A DNA stretch of 42,503 nucleotides from Trueperaceae bacterium (GCA_019454765.1 JACFNR010000020.1:1-42503); one strand, 5' to 3'. Shown: positions 16,652-26,279, counted from the first letter of the stretch. Notes: generated by a model not told the origin, from the letters alone. Program-made: numbers and translations.

Positions 16652-18235
16652 ATGAGGTTCAAGCGGATGGCAACCTTTGCGGTCGCGCTCGGCATCGCCG
16701 TCGTTACCGCGTTCGGAGCCGCCCAGTCGGCGCGGCAGTCCACGTTGGTGATCGGCGGCGACTGGGGCGACCTGCTCACCATCGACCCCGGCGTCAGCTA
16801 CGAGTTCTCGGGCACCATCGTCATCGACAACATCTACGAGCGCCTCGTCAAGTTCGACGGCGCCGACCTCTCCCAGGTCGTGCCCGGCCTGGCCGAGTCG
16901 TGGGAGATCGCGCCGCGCGACGGTGGCGGCACCAGCATCACCTTCCACCTGCGCGAGGCGAACTTCTCGACCGGCCGGCCCGTCAAGGCCTCCGACGTCG
17001 TGTTCAGCTTCGACCGCGCCATATTGCGCGACGGGCCGTCGGCGTTCCTGTTCACCGACGTGGCGGGCATGGAGGTCGGCTCCACCGTGGCGGTCGACGA
17101 CCGCACGGTGCGCCTCGATCTGCCCGCGGGCGTCAACCCCAGCATCGTCTTGAACCTGCTCACGTTCAACATCGGCGGGGTCATGGACCAGGCGGCGGTG
17201 GAACCGAACTTCGAGGACGGCGACTACGGGCAGAACTGGCTCAACGACCACTCGGCCGGCTCGGGCCCCTACATGCTCGAGCGTTGGGACCGCAGCGCGC
17301 AGGTCGTGCTCGTCGCCAACCCCGAGTACCGTGCGCCGGGCCCCATCACGCGCGTGATCATGCGCTACATGCAGGAGTCGAACGCCCAGCGCACGGCCCT
17401 CGAGTCGGGCGAGATCGACATCGCCTGGGACTTCACCCCCGAGGCGTTCAAGGCCGCCGCGAGCAACCCGGACCTGAAGACCTACAACACCGACACCTTC
17501 CAGATGACCTACCTCGGCATGAACTCGGGCGAGGGCGCCAAGTTCGCCGACAACCGCGTGCGTGACGCCGTCCGGTACGCCGTCGACCAGCAGGCCATCA
17601 TCGACGCCCTCCTCCTGGGCGGCGCCCGCCGCATGCAGACGATCGTCCCCGCCGGCCTGCTCGGCGCTGACACGCACATCTACTACGAGCGCGACGTCGA
17701 GAAGGCCAAGGCGCTGCTCGCGGAGGCGGGCGCCACCGGGCTCACCGTCGAGTTCCTCGTCTCGACCGGCGCCTGCGGCGGCGGCATCCCCTGCGCCGAC
17801 CTGGCCGCCAAGATCCAGTCCGACCTCGCCGAGGCGGGCATCACCGCCAACATCAAGGCGACGGTCGACAGCGAGCTCTACACCATCTACCGCGCCCAGA
17901 AGGCCGAGCTCGTCCTGGCGGCCTGGAGCCCCGACTACCCCGACCCCGACGGCAACGCCACGCCGCTCTCGAGCTACGCCGCCAAGTCGATCGCCTGGCG
18001 CAACGTGTGGGACAACGCCGAGGCAGCCGCGCTCGCCGCCGAGGCCGCCACCACGATCGACGTGGCCAAGCGCACGGAGCTCTACGCGCAGCTGACCCGC
18101 CTCGTGGCCACCGAGGGCCCCTACGAGATGCTCTACCAGCCGTTCAAGCCGATCGTGACGTCGGCCAAGGTCGAGGGCTTCGAGCGCAGCGCCGGCGGCG
18201 ACGTGGAGTTCGACCGGATCAGCAAGCTCCCGTAG
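16652..18235 (+). CDS. Peptide-type ABC transporter substrate-binding protein (family 5)
   Basis: A 527-residue SBP_bac_5 protein. Seen: a signal peptide (MRFKRMATFAVALG onwards, cleavage near AFGAAQ), the domain opening VIGGDWGDLLTIDPGVSYEF, the conserved VPGLAESWEI and the strand ITFHLREANFSTGRPVKASD that define family 5, and a late DAVRYAVDQQAIID helix. Start at the ATG 16652 with GGAGG upstream. It heads a three-gene operon with two DppB/DppC-type permeases. Family members bind di- and oligopeptides, opines, nickel or glycosides, so the ligand is not fixed by sequence. A strong hairpin follows the gene. Confidence 0.93.
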   Translation: MRFKRMATFAVALGIAVVTAFGAAQSARQSTLVIGGDWGDLLTIDPGVSYEFSGTIVIDNIYERLVKFDGADLSQVVPGLAESWEIAPRDGGGTSITFHLREANFSTGRPVKASDVVFSFDRAILRDGPSAFLFTDVAGMEVGSTVAVDDRTVRLDLPAGVNPSIVLNLLTFNIGGVMDQAAVEPNFEDGDYGQNWLNDHSAGSGPYMLERWDRSAQVVLVANPEYRAPGPITRVIMRYMQESNAQRTALESGEIDIAWDFTPEAFKAAASNPDLKTYNTDTFQMTYLGMNSGEGAKFADNRVRDAVRYAVDQQAIIDALLLGGARRMQTIVPAGLLGADTHIYYERDVEKAKALLAEAGATGLTVEFLVSTGACGGGIPCADLAAKIQSDLAEAGITANIKATVDSELYTIYRAQKAELVLAAWSPDYPDPDGNATPLSSYAAKSIAWRNVWDNAEAAALAAEAATTIDVAKRTELYAQLTRLVATEGPYEMLYQPFKPIVTSAKVEGFERSAGGDVEFDRISKLP

Positions 18236-18269
18236 GCCGAGGCGAGCAGGCTTGCCGACGAGTTCGAAC

Positions 18270-18299
18270 GGGGAGGGTCCGGTCGACCGGGCCCTCCCC
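18270..18299 (+). terminator. Hairpin between binding-protein and permease genes
   Basis: GGGGAGGGTCCGG - TCGA - CCGGGCCCTCCCC forms a 13-bp stem (one G-U wobble) with a 4-nt loop, 35 nt after the binding-protein stop. No T-tract follows, so it is more likely a partial attenuator or 3'-end mRNA stabiliser than a full terminator. It would let the binding protein be made in excess over the permeases. Confidence 0.7.
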
Positions 18300-18319
18300 G
18301 GCCTCGCGGAGGGTGAGCG

Positions 18320-19327
18320 GTGGCCGCGTTCCTTCTGAGGCGCCTCGGCTCCCTCGTCTTCGTCGTGTGGGGCGTGGGGTTCGCGGCCTTCTTCATCTCG
18401 CAGGTCGTGCCGGCCGACCCGGCCGCCGCTGCGCTCGGCAACAACGCCCGTCCCGCCCAGATCGCCGCCTACCGCGAGAAGCACGGGCTCGACCGGCCCG
18501 CCTGGCAGCAGTACCTGCTCTACATGCGCGCGCTCGCGACCGGCGACCTCGGCAGGTCGCTGCGCACCGGCCGCCCCATCGTCAGCGACCTGAAGGACTT
18601 CTTCCCCGCCACGCTCGAACTCACGCTCGGCGCGATGCTCTTCTCGCTGCTGCTCGGCATCCCGTTCGGGATCCTCGCGGCGGTCAAGCAGGACGGACCG
18701 CTCGACCTGGGGGTCAGGACCCTCGCCCTGGTGGGCGGCGCCACCCCCGTCTACTGGCTCGCCATCCTCGCGCTGCAGCTCTTCCACGCCAAGCTCGGCT
18801 GGCTGCCGGGCCCGGGGCGCCTCGACGCCTACCTGCTGGCGCCGCCGCGCATCACCGGCATCCTCACGCTCGACGCGCTGGTGGCGGGCGACTGGGAGGT
18901 GCTCGGCGACGCGCTCAGGCACCTGCTCCTGCCGGCCCTGGTGCTCGGCGCCTTCTCGACGGCGCTGGTGGCGCGCATGGTGCGTAGCGCCATGCTCGAG
19001 GTGTTGTCGCAGGACTTCGTGCGCACGGCCAGGGCCAAGGGCCTGCCCGGCGGCAAGGTCGTCATGAAACACGCGCTACGCAACGCGGCGCTCCCCGTCC
19101 TCACCGTGCTGGGTAGCCTGCTCGGCTCGCTCCTCACGGGCGCCGTCCTCACCGAGACCATCTTCTCGTGGCCCGGCCTCGGCTCGTACGCCACCGCCAG
19201 CGCCACGGCCCTCGACTTCCCGGCCGTGATGGGCGTGACGCTCGTGGCGGGTCTGGCGTATAGCCTCATCAACCTACTCGTGGACGTCATGTACGCCGTC
19301 TTCGACCCGAGGATCGCCTACTCGTGA
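18320..19327 (+). CDS. Peptide-type ABC transporter permease (DppB type)
   Basis: A 335-residue inner-membrane permease. Seen: the family's N-terminal FLLRRLGSLVFVVWGVGF TM segment, the EKHGLDRPAWQQYL loop, and the EAA-type cytoplasmic loop VRTARAKGLPGGKVVMKHAL that contacts the ATPase. The C-terminal DVMYAVFDPRIAYS is typical of DppB. The GTG start at 18320-18322 has GGAGG 7 nt upstream. Its stop overlaps the next permease start as GTGA. It pairs with the DppC-type protein. No DppD/DppF ATPase genes follow, since the next gene is convergent, so the energising subunit must come from elsewhere. Confidence 0.94.
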   Translation: MAAFLLRRLGSLVFVVWGVGFAAFFISQVVPADPAAAALGNNARPAQIAAYREKHGLDRPAWQQYLLYMRALATGDLGRSLRTGRPIVSDLKDFFPATLELTLGAMLFSLLLGIPFGILAAVKQDGPLDLGVRTLALVGGATPVYWLAILALQLFHAKLGWLPGPGRLDAYLLAPPRITGILTLDALVAGDWEVLGDALRHLLLPALVLGAFSTALVARMVRSAMLEVLSQDFVRTARAKGLPGGKVVMKHALRNAALPVLTVLGSLLGSLLTGAVLTETIFSWPGLGSYATASATALDFPAVMGVTLVAGLAYSLINLLVDVMYAVFDPRIAYS

Positions 19328-20193
19328 CGGCGACGACCGGCGGGCGGCGCGGGGCGCTCGTTCGCAACAAGGCCCTGAGGCGCTTCCTCAGGAACCCTGG
19401 CACCGTCGTGGGTAGCCTCCTGGCCCTGGCCCTCGTGCTCGTCGCCCTCCTCGCGCCCTACCTCGCGGGCGACCCGCTGGCGCAGGACCTGGGCGCGCGC
19501 CTCCAAGGCCCGAGCGCCGCCCACCCGTTCGGCACCGATCAGCTGGGCCGCGACGTGATGGCGCGCGTGGTGCACGGCTCGCGCATCTCGCTCCTCATCG
19601 GCCTGACCGTGGTGAGCGTGTCGCTCGTCGTCGGTGGGCTGGTCGGACTCCTGGCGGGCCTGTTCGGCGGCGTCGTCGACGAGGTCGCCATGCGCATAAC
19701 CGACATATTCTTCGCCTTCCCCGCCCTCATCCTCGCCATGGCCATCGCTGGCGCCCTCGGGCCCAGCCTCGGCAACCTCATGATCGCCGTCGCCGCCGTG
19801 TCGTGGCCGTACTACGCCCGGCTCATCCGGGCGCAGGTCTTGAGCCTGAAGACGCTCGACTTCGTCGACGCCTCCCGCGCCCTCGGCGCCGGTCGCTGGC
19901 GCCAGGCGTTCAAGCACGTACTGCCCAACGCCCTCACGCCGTTGCTCGTGCAGGCGAGCTTCGACGTCGGCGCCGCCATCCTCACGGCTGCCGGCCTCGG
20001 CTTCATCGGCTTCGGGGCGCAGCCGCCCACGCCGGAGTGGGGCGCGGTCGTGTCGGAGACGCGGTCGTTCATCGCCGAGGCGCCGTGGGCGTCGTCAGCG
20101 CCCGCCCTGGCCATCCTCGTGACCGTGCTGGCCTTCAACCTGCTCGGCGACGGCCTGCGCGACGTGCTCGACCCGCGCGGCCGCCGGCACTGA
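19324..20193 (+). CDS. Peptide-type ABC transporter permease (DppC type)
   Basis: A 289-residue permease. Seen: the cytosolic N terminus with the FLRNPGTVVGSLLAL first TM segment, the diagnostic HPFGTDQLGRDVMARVVHG loop of DppC/OppC proteins, the EAA loop DASRALGAGRWRQAF and the C-terminal NLLGDGLRDVLDPR. The GTG start overlaps the upstream gene by 4 nt (19324-19327). It is the last gene of its operon. A convergent glycosidase gene ends 19 nt further on, separated by an inverted repeat. Confidence 0.94.
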   Translation: MTATTGGRRGALVRNKALRRFLRNPGTVVGSLLALALVLVALLAPYLAGDPLAQDLGARLQGPSAAHPFGTDQLGRDVMARVVHGSRISLLIGLTVVSVSLVVGGLVGLLAGLFGGVVDEVAMRITDIFFAFPALILAMAIAGALGPSLGNLMIAVAAVSWPYYARLIRAQVLSLKTLDFVDASRALGAGRWRQAFKHVLPNALTPLLVQASFDVGAAILTAAGLGFIGFGAQPPTPEWGAVVSETRSFIAEAPWASSAPALAILVTVLAFNLLGDGLRDVLDPRGRRH

Positions 20194-20211
20194 GTACCCG
20201 TCGCCGGCGGC
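20180..20211. terminator. Inverted repeat between convergent genes
   Basis: GCCGCCGGC (20180-20188) and GCCGGCGGC (20203-20211) are perfect 9-bp complements around a 14-nt loop that contains the DppC-type stop. It could act as a terminator for both convergent units, but there is no T-tract. Confidence 0.45.
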
Positions 20212-20212
20212 G

Positions 20213-22468
20213 TCACCTCACGCGGTCGAACAGGCCGGGCTCGCCCAGCGGGGCCGGCACCTCCACCCACGCCCCCGTGCCCTCGTGGGCGGCGCCCGTC
20301 CAGCGGTGCCGCCACGCCCCGCTGCCGGCAGGCAAGTAGGCCCGCACGGAGGCGGCGCCGGGCCGGAGCACGGGCGCGACGAGCAGGTTGGGGCCCAGGA
20401 AGAACTGCTCGGTCAGGTCGGCGCAGGCCGGGTCGCCCGGGTACTGCAGCCACGGGTGGCGCGCCACCGGCATGCCGCCGGCGGCGGCCTCGGCCATGAG
20501 CTCGCCCCGCAGCGCGCGCCAGGAGGCGTGCAGCCGCGCCGCTTGGGCGAACGCCTCCCGGGTGGCCGCGTCCGAGTAGACCTGCACGTTGTGGTCGGGC
20601 CGGTTCCCCTCGTGGCTGCGCAGCACCACCGTGAACGCCATCAGCTCGCCCCAGCGCGCGAGCAGCTCGGGGGTGCGCAAGGTGGTGGGCAGTGGCGGCA
20701 GGGTCGAGGTGTAGCCGCCAACGTCGCCGTGCTGCAGCGCGAACCCCGAGAAGCCGCTCGACAGGAGCCCCGTGAGGGCGCTGGCGAGGCCGTCGAAGCG
20801 GTCCCACGTGACGGTCTGGTCGCCGAGCCAGAAGAGCCCGGCGCTACCCGGGCTCCGCGTGAAGCCGGAGCGGTGGAACGTCACGATCTCGTTCGGAGCC
20901 ACGCCGCGCAGCGCGGCGACGGCGCCGCGGAGGTCGCGGCCGAACTCGGCCCACGCCTCGGGGTAACGGTTGTGCCACTCGAGGGCGTTGCCGGCGTGGA
21001 GCACGGCGTCGAACGGCAGACCCTCGCCGAAATCGGCCATCCAGCCGCACGCGCCGCTCTCGTGGATGTTGGCGGCCAGGCGCTCCAGGTACCAGGCGCG
21101 GGCGCCGGGGTTCGTCAGGTCGACGAGGCCGGCCACGAAGTCGCCCTGGTCGGTCAGGTAGGTGCTGCCGTCCGGGCGCCTCACGAAGTACCCGCGCGCC
21201 TCGGCCTCCTCGAACAGGCCCGGGCGGCCGCCGGGCCGGTCGGTCACCGGTGACAGGAACGGGTTCACGTAGGTGAGGAGCCTCACGCCCTGCGCCGCCA
21301 ACCGCCGCCGCATGCCGTGCCAGTCGGGGTAGCGCTCCCTGTCGCGCTGCCAATCCCACCAGAGGCGAGTGCCGAACGGCACCTGGCGGTTGCCGACCCA
21401 GTCCTGCAGCCACACGCCCGCCACGGGCGCTTGGGCGGCGCGGAGCTCGGCCACCACGCGCTCCACCTTGGCCTCGCCGCCCTGCAGGCCGATGACGGCG
21501 CCCGCGTGCACCCAGTCGGGGAGTGGCGCCATGCGGCCCGTTGCGCGCGTGTGGCGCTCGAGCAGGGCGGCGGGCGTGGCCGCGGCGTAGGCGAGGACCC
21601 GCAGGGTGGGGGCGTAGACGCGCACGGCGGCCACCCCGGGCCGGCGCAGGTCGAAGCGCGCCGGCTCCGTGCCCGTCACCAGCAGGCCCGTCAGGTCGGT
21701 GGTGAGGAAGCCGGGCACGGGCGCGTAGGTGCTCCACCAGTCGCCGCCGGCGCCGCCGAGCGCCTCCGTCCAGCGCGTGAGCGGCTGCGCCCCGCGGCCG
21801 ACGCCCTGCTCGGCGCTGAGGATGGGCACCGCCCGGCCGCGCATGTCGAGGTAGGTGAACTGCGCGCCGAAGCCGAACACGCGCGCGTGAGGCGACTGCT
21901 GCCAGAACAGGTCGGCGATGGCGGGTGCCTCGGCCTCGGCGCCGGCAGCGGCGAACAGGTCGAATTCGAGGCCGAGCCGCTCGCCGTCTACGTCGACGAG
22001 GCGCAGCTCGTAGCCGCAAGCCCCAGTAGGCGTGGCGCCGGCCGCCGCCGCGGCCAGGTCGCCCGGCTGGGCCGTGAGCAACCCCCGCAGCCGCAGCGCG
22101 GGCCGCTCCGCGACGCGCGTTGGCGCCACCTCCGCCAACCACTGGTGCCGGTACGAGGCGCCCAGGCGCTCCTCGGGCCTCAGGTGGCCGGCGCGGCCCG
22201 TCGCGCGGTAGCTCCCGGCACTTCCCGCCAGGAAGGCGCGTCCTGCGGGGGTGCGGAATGGCGGCGCGCCGAACGCGCCCGCCTCCGACCGGCCGTAGAC
22301 GAGCAGGTGCGCGCCGCTATCGGCCGTGATCACGAGGGTGAAGGCGCCGAACTCGAAGTCCTGCTCCGCCAAGCGGGGCGCCACTGCCAGCCGCCCCGGT
22401 CTGACGGCGCGGCGGCTGGTGGCGAGCGGGAACGCCCGCGTCAGCCCGGCGGCGCCATGGCCGGGCAC
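20213..22468 (-). CDS. yihQ: Sulfoquinovosidase-like GH31 alpha-glycosidase (YihQ family)
   Basis: A 751-residue cytosolic glycoside hydrolase, longer than E. coli YihQ mainly through its N-terminal beta domain. Seen: the nucleophile Asp479 in [11 protein letters not shown], the acid/base Asp550 in WLGDQ, and the sulfoquinovose-recognition set known from YihQ (the QQRWY residues): Gln329 in GLQGG, Gln355 in WLQDW, Arg368 and Trp371 in TRLWW, and Tyr586 in GDVGGYT. Spacings within this set (26, 13, 3 and 36 from the acid/base) equal those I recall for E. coli. It should release sulfoquinovose from sulfolipid-derived glycosides. No other sulfoquinovose pathway gene is in the window. The GTG start (22466-22468) lies 4 nt behind a small membrane-protein gene. 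Confidence 0.88.
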   Translation of the reverse strand: MPGHGAAGLTRAFPLATSRRAVRPGRLAVAPRLAEQDFEFGAFTLVITADSGAHLLVYGRSEAGAFGAPPFRTPAGRAFLAGSAGSYRATGRAGHLRPEERLGASYRHQWLAEVAPTRVAERPALRLRGLLTAQPGDLAAAAAGATPTGACGYELRLVDVDGERLGLEFDLFAAAGAEAEAPAIADLFWQQSPHARVFGFGAQFTYLDMRGRAVPILSAEQGVGRGAQPLTRWTEALGGAGGDWWSTYAPVPGFLTTDLTGLLVTGTEPARFDLRRPGVAAVRVYAPTLRVLAYAAATPAALLERHTRATGRMAPLPDWVHAGAVIGLQGGEAKVERVVAELRAAQAPVAGVWLQDWVGNRQVPFGTRLWWDWQRDRERYPDWHGMRRRLAAQGVRLLTYVNPFLSPVTDRPGGRPGLFEEAEARGYFVRRPDGSTYLTDQGDFVAGLVDLTNPGARAWYLERLAANIHESGACGWMADFGEGLPFDAVLHAGNALEWHNRYPEAWAEFGRDLRGAVAALRGVAPNEIVTFHRSGFTRSPGSAGLFWLGDQTVTWDRFDGLASALTGLLSSGFSGFALQHGDVGGYTSTLPPLPTTLRTPELLARWGELMAFTVVLRSHEGNRPDHNVQVYSDAATREAFAQAARLHASWRALRGELMAEAAAGGMPVARHPWLQYPGDPACADLTEQFFLGPNLLVAPVLRPGAASVRAYLPAGSGAWRHRWTGAAHEGTGAWVEVPAPLGEPGLFDRVR

Positions 22469-22472
22469 GGCG

Positions 22473-22646
22473 CTACTTGCCGCGCCTGCCGCGGTCGACG
22501 CCCTGCCAGGCCCCGATGGCCATGCCGAAGGCCAGCGCCGAGAGGAAGTAGAAGAGCGGACCGCCGCCCCCCAGCGCGCGCCACAGCAGGTAGGCGCCGA
22601 TCAGCACGAACACGACCACCAGGGCCAGGCTGTTGCCGCTCTTCAC
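22473..22646 (-). CDS. Small membrane protein of 57 residues
   Basis: Two hydrophobic helices ([20 protein letters not shown] and [18 protein letters not shown]) are separated by a GGGG turn and end in a basic tail VDRGRRGK. The GTG start at 22644-22646 is chosen because GGAAGG lies 7 nt upstream and the frame before it is not protein-like. Its stop is 4 nt before the sulfoquinovosidase start, so the two are probably co-translated. I do not recognise a family. It may be an accessory membrane peptide or unrelated to sugar breakdown. Confidence 0.65.
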   Translation of the reverse strand: MKSGNSLALVVVFVLIGAYLLWRALGGGGPLFYFLSALAFGMAIGAWQGVDRGRRGK

Positions 22647-22771
22647 GCCGTCACCTTCCCGGGGCGCCACGTCGACCCGTACGAGGAGAAGGTATCACGC
22701 CCGCTTCGCTCGTCGGACGCGGGGTAGCCGCCGTCGGTTACCGCTGCGCCCTACGTCCGGGCGAGAGGGCT

Positions 22772-22777
22772 TATAGT
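22772..22777 (+). promoter_or_regulatory. -10-like box TATAGT upstream of tctC
   Basis: TATAGT, in an unusually AT-rich patch of the 161-nt divergent gap 22647-22807, stands 31 nt before the tctC start. It is a plausible promoter -10 for the tct operon. No strong -35 is visible. Confidence 0.4.
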
Positions 22778-22807
22778 CGATATGAGTCTGAAAGTCGAGG
22801 TGTTGGC

Positions 22808-23767
22808 ATGCGTACGTTCGTCCGTGGTGTCTCGACGCTCCTGTTGGCGCTGGCCGTCGGTGCGGCCCTCGCCGCCCCGCCCGCCAGCCTGCGGATCATG
22901 GCCCCGGCCTCGCCCGGTGGCGGCTGGGACGGCACCTCCCGCGCCATGCAGTCCGCGCTGCAGGAGGCGGGCATCGTCAAGTCGGTGGAGGTCTTCAACG
23001 TCCCCGGCGCCGGCGGGACCATCGGCTTGGCGCAGTTGGCCACGGCCGAGAAGGGCAAGGACGACATCCTGATGATGATGGGCCTCGTGATGGTGGGTGC
23101 CATCCTCAGCAACGACGCCCCCGTCACCCTGGCGCAGACCACGCCCATCGCGCGGCTGACCGCCGAGTACGAGGTCATCGTCGTGCCGGCCAACTCGCCC
23201 CTCAAGACGCTCGCCGACCTGGTGGCCGCCCTGAAGGCCGACCCCGGCGCCGTCTCGTGGGCCGGCGGCTCGGCGGGCGGCACCGACCATATCCTGGTCG
23301 GCCTCTTCGCCAAGGCGGTCGGCGTCGACCCGAAGGCCATCAACTACATCGCCTTCTCTGGCGGCGGCGAGGCGCTCGCGTCCATCCTCGGTGGCCAGGT
23401 GACGGCCGGCGTGTCGGGCTACTCGGAGTGGGCCGGCCAGATCGAGGCGGGCGACCTGCGCGTCCTGGCGATCTCATCGCCCGAGCGGCAGCCCGGCATC
23501 GACGCCCCCACCATGCGTGAGGGGGGCGTGGACCTCGACCTCGCCAACTGGCGCGGCGTGGTCGCTCCTCCGGGCATCAGCGACGCCGCCAGGGACGCTC
23601 TCGTGAGCGCCATCGACGCCATGGTGGCGAGCGACGCCTGGGCGGCCAAGCTCGAGCAGTTCGGGTGGACGAGCGCCTACATGGGCGGCGACGCCTTCGC
23701 CGACTACCTCGTCAACGAGGACGCGCGCGTCACCGAGATCCTCAAAGACATAGGCCTCGTCGACTGA
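22808..23767 (+). CDS. tctC: Tripartite tricarboxylate transporter substrate-binding protein
   Basis: A 319-residue periplasmic protein of the Bug/TctC family. Seen: a signal peptide ([20 protein letters not shown]), the first-loop motif [17 protein letters not shown] that binds the ligand's carboxylate, the family segment [14 protein letters not shown] and the late [11 protein letters not shown]. Start at the ATG 22808 with GAGGTG 5 nt upstream; the long upstream frame is antisense to the glycosidase and rejected. It is followed 5 nt later by tctB and then tctA, the full TTT importer, which uses an ion gradient rather than ATP. Ligands in the family are citrate and other carboxylates. The specific one is unknown. 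Confidence 0.93.
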   Translation: MRTFVRGVSTLLLALAVGAALAAPPASLRIMAPASPGGGWDGTSRAMQSALQEAGIVKSVEVFNVPGAGGTIGLAQLATAEKGKDDILMMMGLVMVGAILSNDAPVTLAQTTPIARLTAEYEVIVVPANSPLKTLADLVAALKADPGAVSWAGGSAGGTDHILVGLFAKAVGVDPKAINYIAFSGGGEALASILGGQVTAGVSGYSEWAGQIEAGDLRVLAISSPERQPGIDAPTMREGGVDLDLANWRGVVAPPGISDAARDALVSAIDAMVASDAWAAKLEQFGWTSAYMGGDAFADYLVNEDARVTEILKDIGLVD

Positions 23768-23772
23768 GCGAA

Positions 23773-24276
23773 GTGCCGGCCGACGAGCCCGCCCCGCCGA
23801 GCCGGGTCTCCTGGGGCGACCTGCTGGTCGCCCTGGGGGTGCTCGGCCTCGGCGCCTTCTTCCTCCACGGCGCCACCGTCATCAGGGTTCTGCCGAGTTA
23901 CGCCCGGGTGGGTCCGCGCTTCTTCCCGTTCGCGGTGGCGGGCGCGCTCCTCGCCTGCGGCGCCGTGCTCGCCATCTTGGCGCTCTCGGGCCGGCGGGGC
24001 CTGCCCGAGGACTCGGAGGACGCGGACGCGGAGGCGCCCACCGACTGGCGGGTGCTCGCCGTGATCGGCGCCGCGCTCGTGTTGGACCTGTTCCTGATCG
24101 AGCCCGCGGGCTTCGTGCTCTCCTCCACCCTCCTGTTCTGGGGGGTAGCGCTAGGCTTCGGCGACAGGCGCCCCCTTCGCACGATCCCCATCGGCTTCGT
24201 GCTGGCGGCCGGCGTCTACCTCGCCTTCACGCGGCTGTTGGGGCTCACGCTGCCGGCCGGGATCCTGCCCCTATGA
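23773..24276 (+). CDS. tctB: Tripartite tricarboxylate transporter small membrane subunit
   Basis: A 167-residue membrane protein with four hydrophobic segments ([53 protein letters not shown] and the pair after [12 protein letters not shown]), the normal TctB pattern, including the [10 protein letters not shown] loop. I use the GTG at 23773-23775, 5 nt after the tctC stop; the Shine-Dalgarno is weak and the start is the least certain part. The acidic linker [13 protein letters not shown] separates the two helix pairs. TctB is the small integral subunit that partners TctA. Confidence 0.88.
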   Translation: MPADEPAPPSRVSWGDLLVALGVLGLGAFFLHGATVIRVLPSYARVGPRFFPFAVAGALLACGAVLAILALSGRRGLPEDSEDADAEAPTDWRVLAVIGAALVLDLFLIEPAGFVLSSTLLFWGVALGFGDRRPLRTIPIGFVLAAGVYLAFTRLLGLTLPAGILPL

Positions 24277-24297
24277 GGGACCCGTCCGGTCGCGCGC

Positions 24298-24372
24298 GCC
24301 GCTTGTCGGCGCGCCGCTTGCCGGCGCGCTGCTTTCCGGCGCGCTGCTTTCCGGCGCGCCGCTTTCCGGCGC
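24298..24372. repeat. 15-bp tandem minisatellite, five copies
   Basis: Five contiguous 15-bp units of the form GCYGCTTKYCGGCGC fill half of the 145-nt gap between tctB and tctA. Units 3 and 4 are identical, units 1, 2 and 5 differ at one to three positions, and a partial sixth unit follows. The CCGGCGCG / CGCGCCG parts let neighbouring units pair, so the transcript could fold into several hairpins. Copy number is likely to vary between strains. Confidence 0.9.
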
Positions 24373-24421
24373 GCCGCGGCCGCGTGCCCCGCCGTCGCTC
24401 GGCGCGGTCGCGGGAGGGCGC

Positions 24422-25933
24422 ATGGACACGCTGACCGCGCTCCTGCACGGCTTCAGCATCGCGCTCACCTGGCAGAACCTGCTGTGGGCGCTCGCCGGCG
24501 TGACGCTCGGCACGATGGTGGGCATCCTGCCAGGCATCGGCCCGGCGCTTACGGTCGCGCTGCTCCTCCCCGTCACCTACAACCTCGACCCGGTCGCCAG
24601 CTTCATCATGTTCGCGGGCATCTACTACGGCGGCATGTACGGCGGCTCCACCACCTCCATCCTCCTGAACACGCCGGGCGAGTCGGCCTCCATCATCACG
24701 GCCATCGAGGGGAACCAGATGGCGCGGCGGGGGCGTGGCGCCGCGGCCCTCGCCACGGCCGCCATCGGGTCGTTCGTGGCCGGCACCCTCGCCACGGCGG
24801 CGCTCACCTTCGTGGCGCCCGTGATGGTGCGGCTCGGCTTGGCGTTCGGGCCGGCGGACTACTTCGCCCTGATGGTCCTCGCCTTCACGACCGTCACGGC
24901 GGTGCTCGGGTCGTCGCTCGTGCGCGGCCTCACGAGCCTGCTGTTCGGCATCGGCCTCGGCATGGTCGGCATCGACCTGCAGAGCGGCCAGGCGCGCTAC
25001 ACGCTCGGCAGCCTGGAACTGCTCGATGGCATAAGCGTCATCACGGTGGCGGTGGGGCTCTTCGCCGTGGGCGAGACGCTCTACGTGGCGTCGCGGCTCC
25101 GCCGCACCCAGCAGGACGTGGAGGCCATCAAGGGGTCCGTCTGGATGAGTCGCGAGGAGTGGGCGCGGTCGTGGCGGCCCTGGCTGCGCGGCGCGCTCCT
25201 CGGCTTCCCCCTTGGGAGCCTGCCCGCCGGCGGGGCCGAGATCCCGACGTTCCTCAGCTACAGCCTCGAGAAGCGCCTGAGCAAGCACAAGGAGGAGTTC
25301 GGCAAGGGCGCCATCGAGGGGGTGGCGGGGCCGGAGGCGGCCAACAACGCCGCGGCGGCCGGCGTCCTCGTGCCGCTGCTCACCCTCGGCATCCCCACGT
25401 CGGCGACGGCCGCCATCATGCTGGCGGCGTTCCAGCAGTTCGGCCTGCAACCGGGCCCGCTCCTGTTCCAGAACGCGCCGGGCCTCGTGTGGGGCCTCAT
25501 CGCCAGCCTCTACGTCGGCAACGCCATGCTGCTCGTGCTCAACCTGCCGCTGGTCGGCATGTGGGTCAGGCTGTTGACCATCCCGCGGCCGCTCCTCTAC
25601 GCGGGCATCCTGCTGTTCGCCACGCTGGGGGTGTACAGCCTCGCCAACTCCGTCGTCGACCTGATCACCCTCTACGCCATCGGCCTCGTGGGCTTCCTGA
25701 TGCGGCGCTTCGGTTTCCCGGTGGCGCCGGCGGTGATCGGCATGATCCTCGGACCGTTGGCGGAGCAGCAGTTCAGGCGCGCGCTCGCCATCAGCCAGGG
25801 CGATTACGCCGTCTTCGTGGCGCGGCCCCTATCGCTGAGCCTCCTCGTCGTTGCCGCCCTGGCGCTGGTCGTCCCCGTGATCCTCGACGCGCGCGTGAAG
25901 CGGCGGCAACGCCTGCGGGAGCTCGACGACTAG
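24422..25933 (+). CDS. tctA: Tripartite tricarboxylate transporter large membrane subunit
   Basis: A 503-residue polytopic carrier with about 12 TM segments. Seen: the N-terminal [19 protein letters not shown] and [19 protein letters not shown], the latter being the TctA signature of the ion/substrate pathway, and its internal repeat in the second half ([20 protein letters not shown]). Start at the ATG 24422 behind GGGAGGG. It completes the tctC-tctB-tctA importer, though the 15-bp repeat array separates it from tctB by 145 nt, an unusual gap for this operon. Confidence 0.95.
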   Translation: MDTLTALLHGFSIALTWQNLLWALAGVTLGTMVGILPGIGPALTVALLLPVTYNLDPVASFIMFAGIYYGGMYGGSTTSILLNTPGESASIITAIEGNQMARRGRGAAALATAAIGSFVAGTLATAALTFVAPVMVRLGLAFGPADYFALMVLAFTTVTAVLGSSLVRGLTSLLFGIGLGMVGIDLQSGQARYTLGSLELLDGISVITVAVGLFAVGETLYVASRLRRTQQDVEAIKGSVWMSREEWARSWRPWLRGALLGFPLGSLPAGGAEIPTFLSYSLEKRLSKHKEEFGKGAIEGVAGPEAANNAAAAGVLVPLLTLGIPTSATAAIMLAAFQQFGLQPGPLLFQNAPGLVWGLIASLYVGNAMLLVLNLPLVGMWVRLLTIPRPLLYAGILLFATLGVYSLANSVVDLITLYAIGLVGFLMRRFGFPVAPAVIGMILGPLAEQQFRRALAISQGDYAVFVARPLSLSLLVVAALALVVPVILDARVKRRQRLRELDD

Positions 25934-25950
25934 GGACGCGCGGGACCGGT

Positions 25951-26265
25951 TCAGGCGACGAGGCGCAGCCCCGCGATGCAGGCGACGAGCCCGGCGAGGA
26001 GGGCGGCCTTGGCCCACGAGAACGGCTCGTTGCCGCTGAGCATGGCGAACGCCACCGCCACGCCCGCGCCTACGCCCACCCACACGGCGTAGGAGGTGCC
26101 GGTGGGCAGCGACCTCATGGCGTAGGCTAGGCCCCCCATGCTCACGGCCAGGGCGGCGAGGAAGACGAGGCTTGGTACGGGCCGCGTGAGGCCGGCCGAG
26201 CGGCCGAGGGCGGTGGCCCAGACGGCCTCGAACAACCCGGAGACGATGAGGACGATCCACGCCAT
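25951..26265 (-). CDS. gdx: SMR-family guanidinium exporter (Gdx/SugE)
   Basis: A 104-residue four-TM small multidrug resistance protein. Its sequence tracks E. coli SugE/Gdx closely: an MAWIVLIVSGLFEAVW start with the essential Glu13, MRSLPTGTSYAVWVGVGA in the middle, and a final IAGLRL helix. Gdx proteins exchange guanidinium for protons as dual-topology dimers. Start at the ATG 26263-26265 with GGAGGTG just upstream. The leader carries a guanidine-III riboswitch (26280-26319), which fixes the physiological role independently of homology. It is convergent with tctA and unrelated to it. Confidence 0.95.
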   Translation of the reverse strand: MAWIVLIVSGLFEAVWATALGRSAGLTRPVPSLVFLAALAVSMGGLAYAMRSLPTGTSYAVWVGVGAGVAVAFAMLSGNEPFSWAKAALLAGLVACIAGLRLVA

Positions 26266-26279
26266 GAGGCACCTCCATG

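Noticed and set aside
18259-18275. A GTTCGAAC element that looks like a tRNA T-loop
   Set aside because: No acceptor, D or anticodon arms can be built around it; it belongs to the flank of the intergenic hairpin.
16637-19072. An 811-codon minus-strand open frame opposite the peptide ABC operon
   Set aside because: Low-complexity Gly/Ala/Glu/His composition typical of antisense frames in high-GC DNA; the plus-strand genes have full domain matches.
24298-24372. CRISPR array
   Set aside because: The 15-bp units are directly contiguous with no spacers, so this is a minisatellite.
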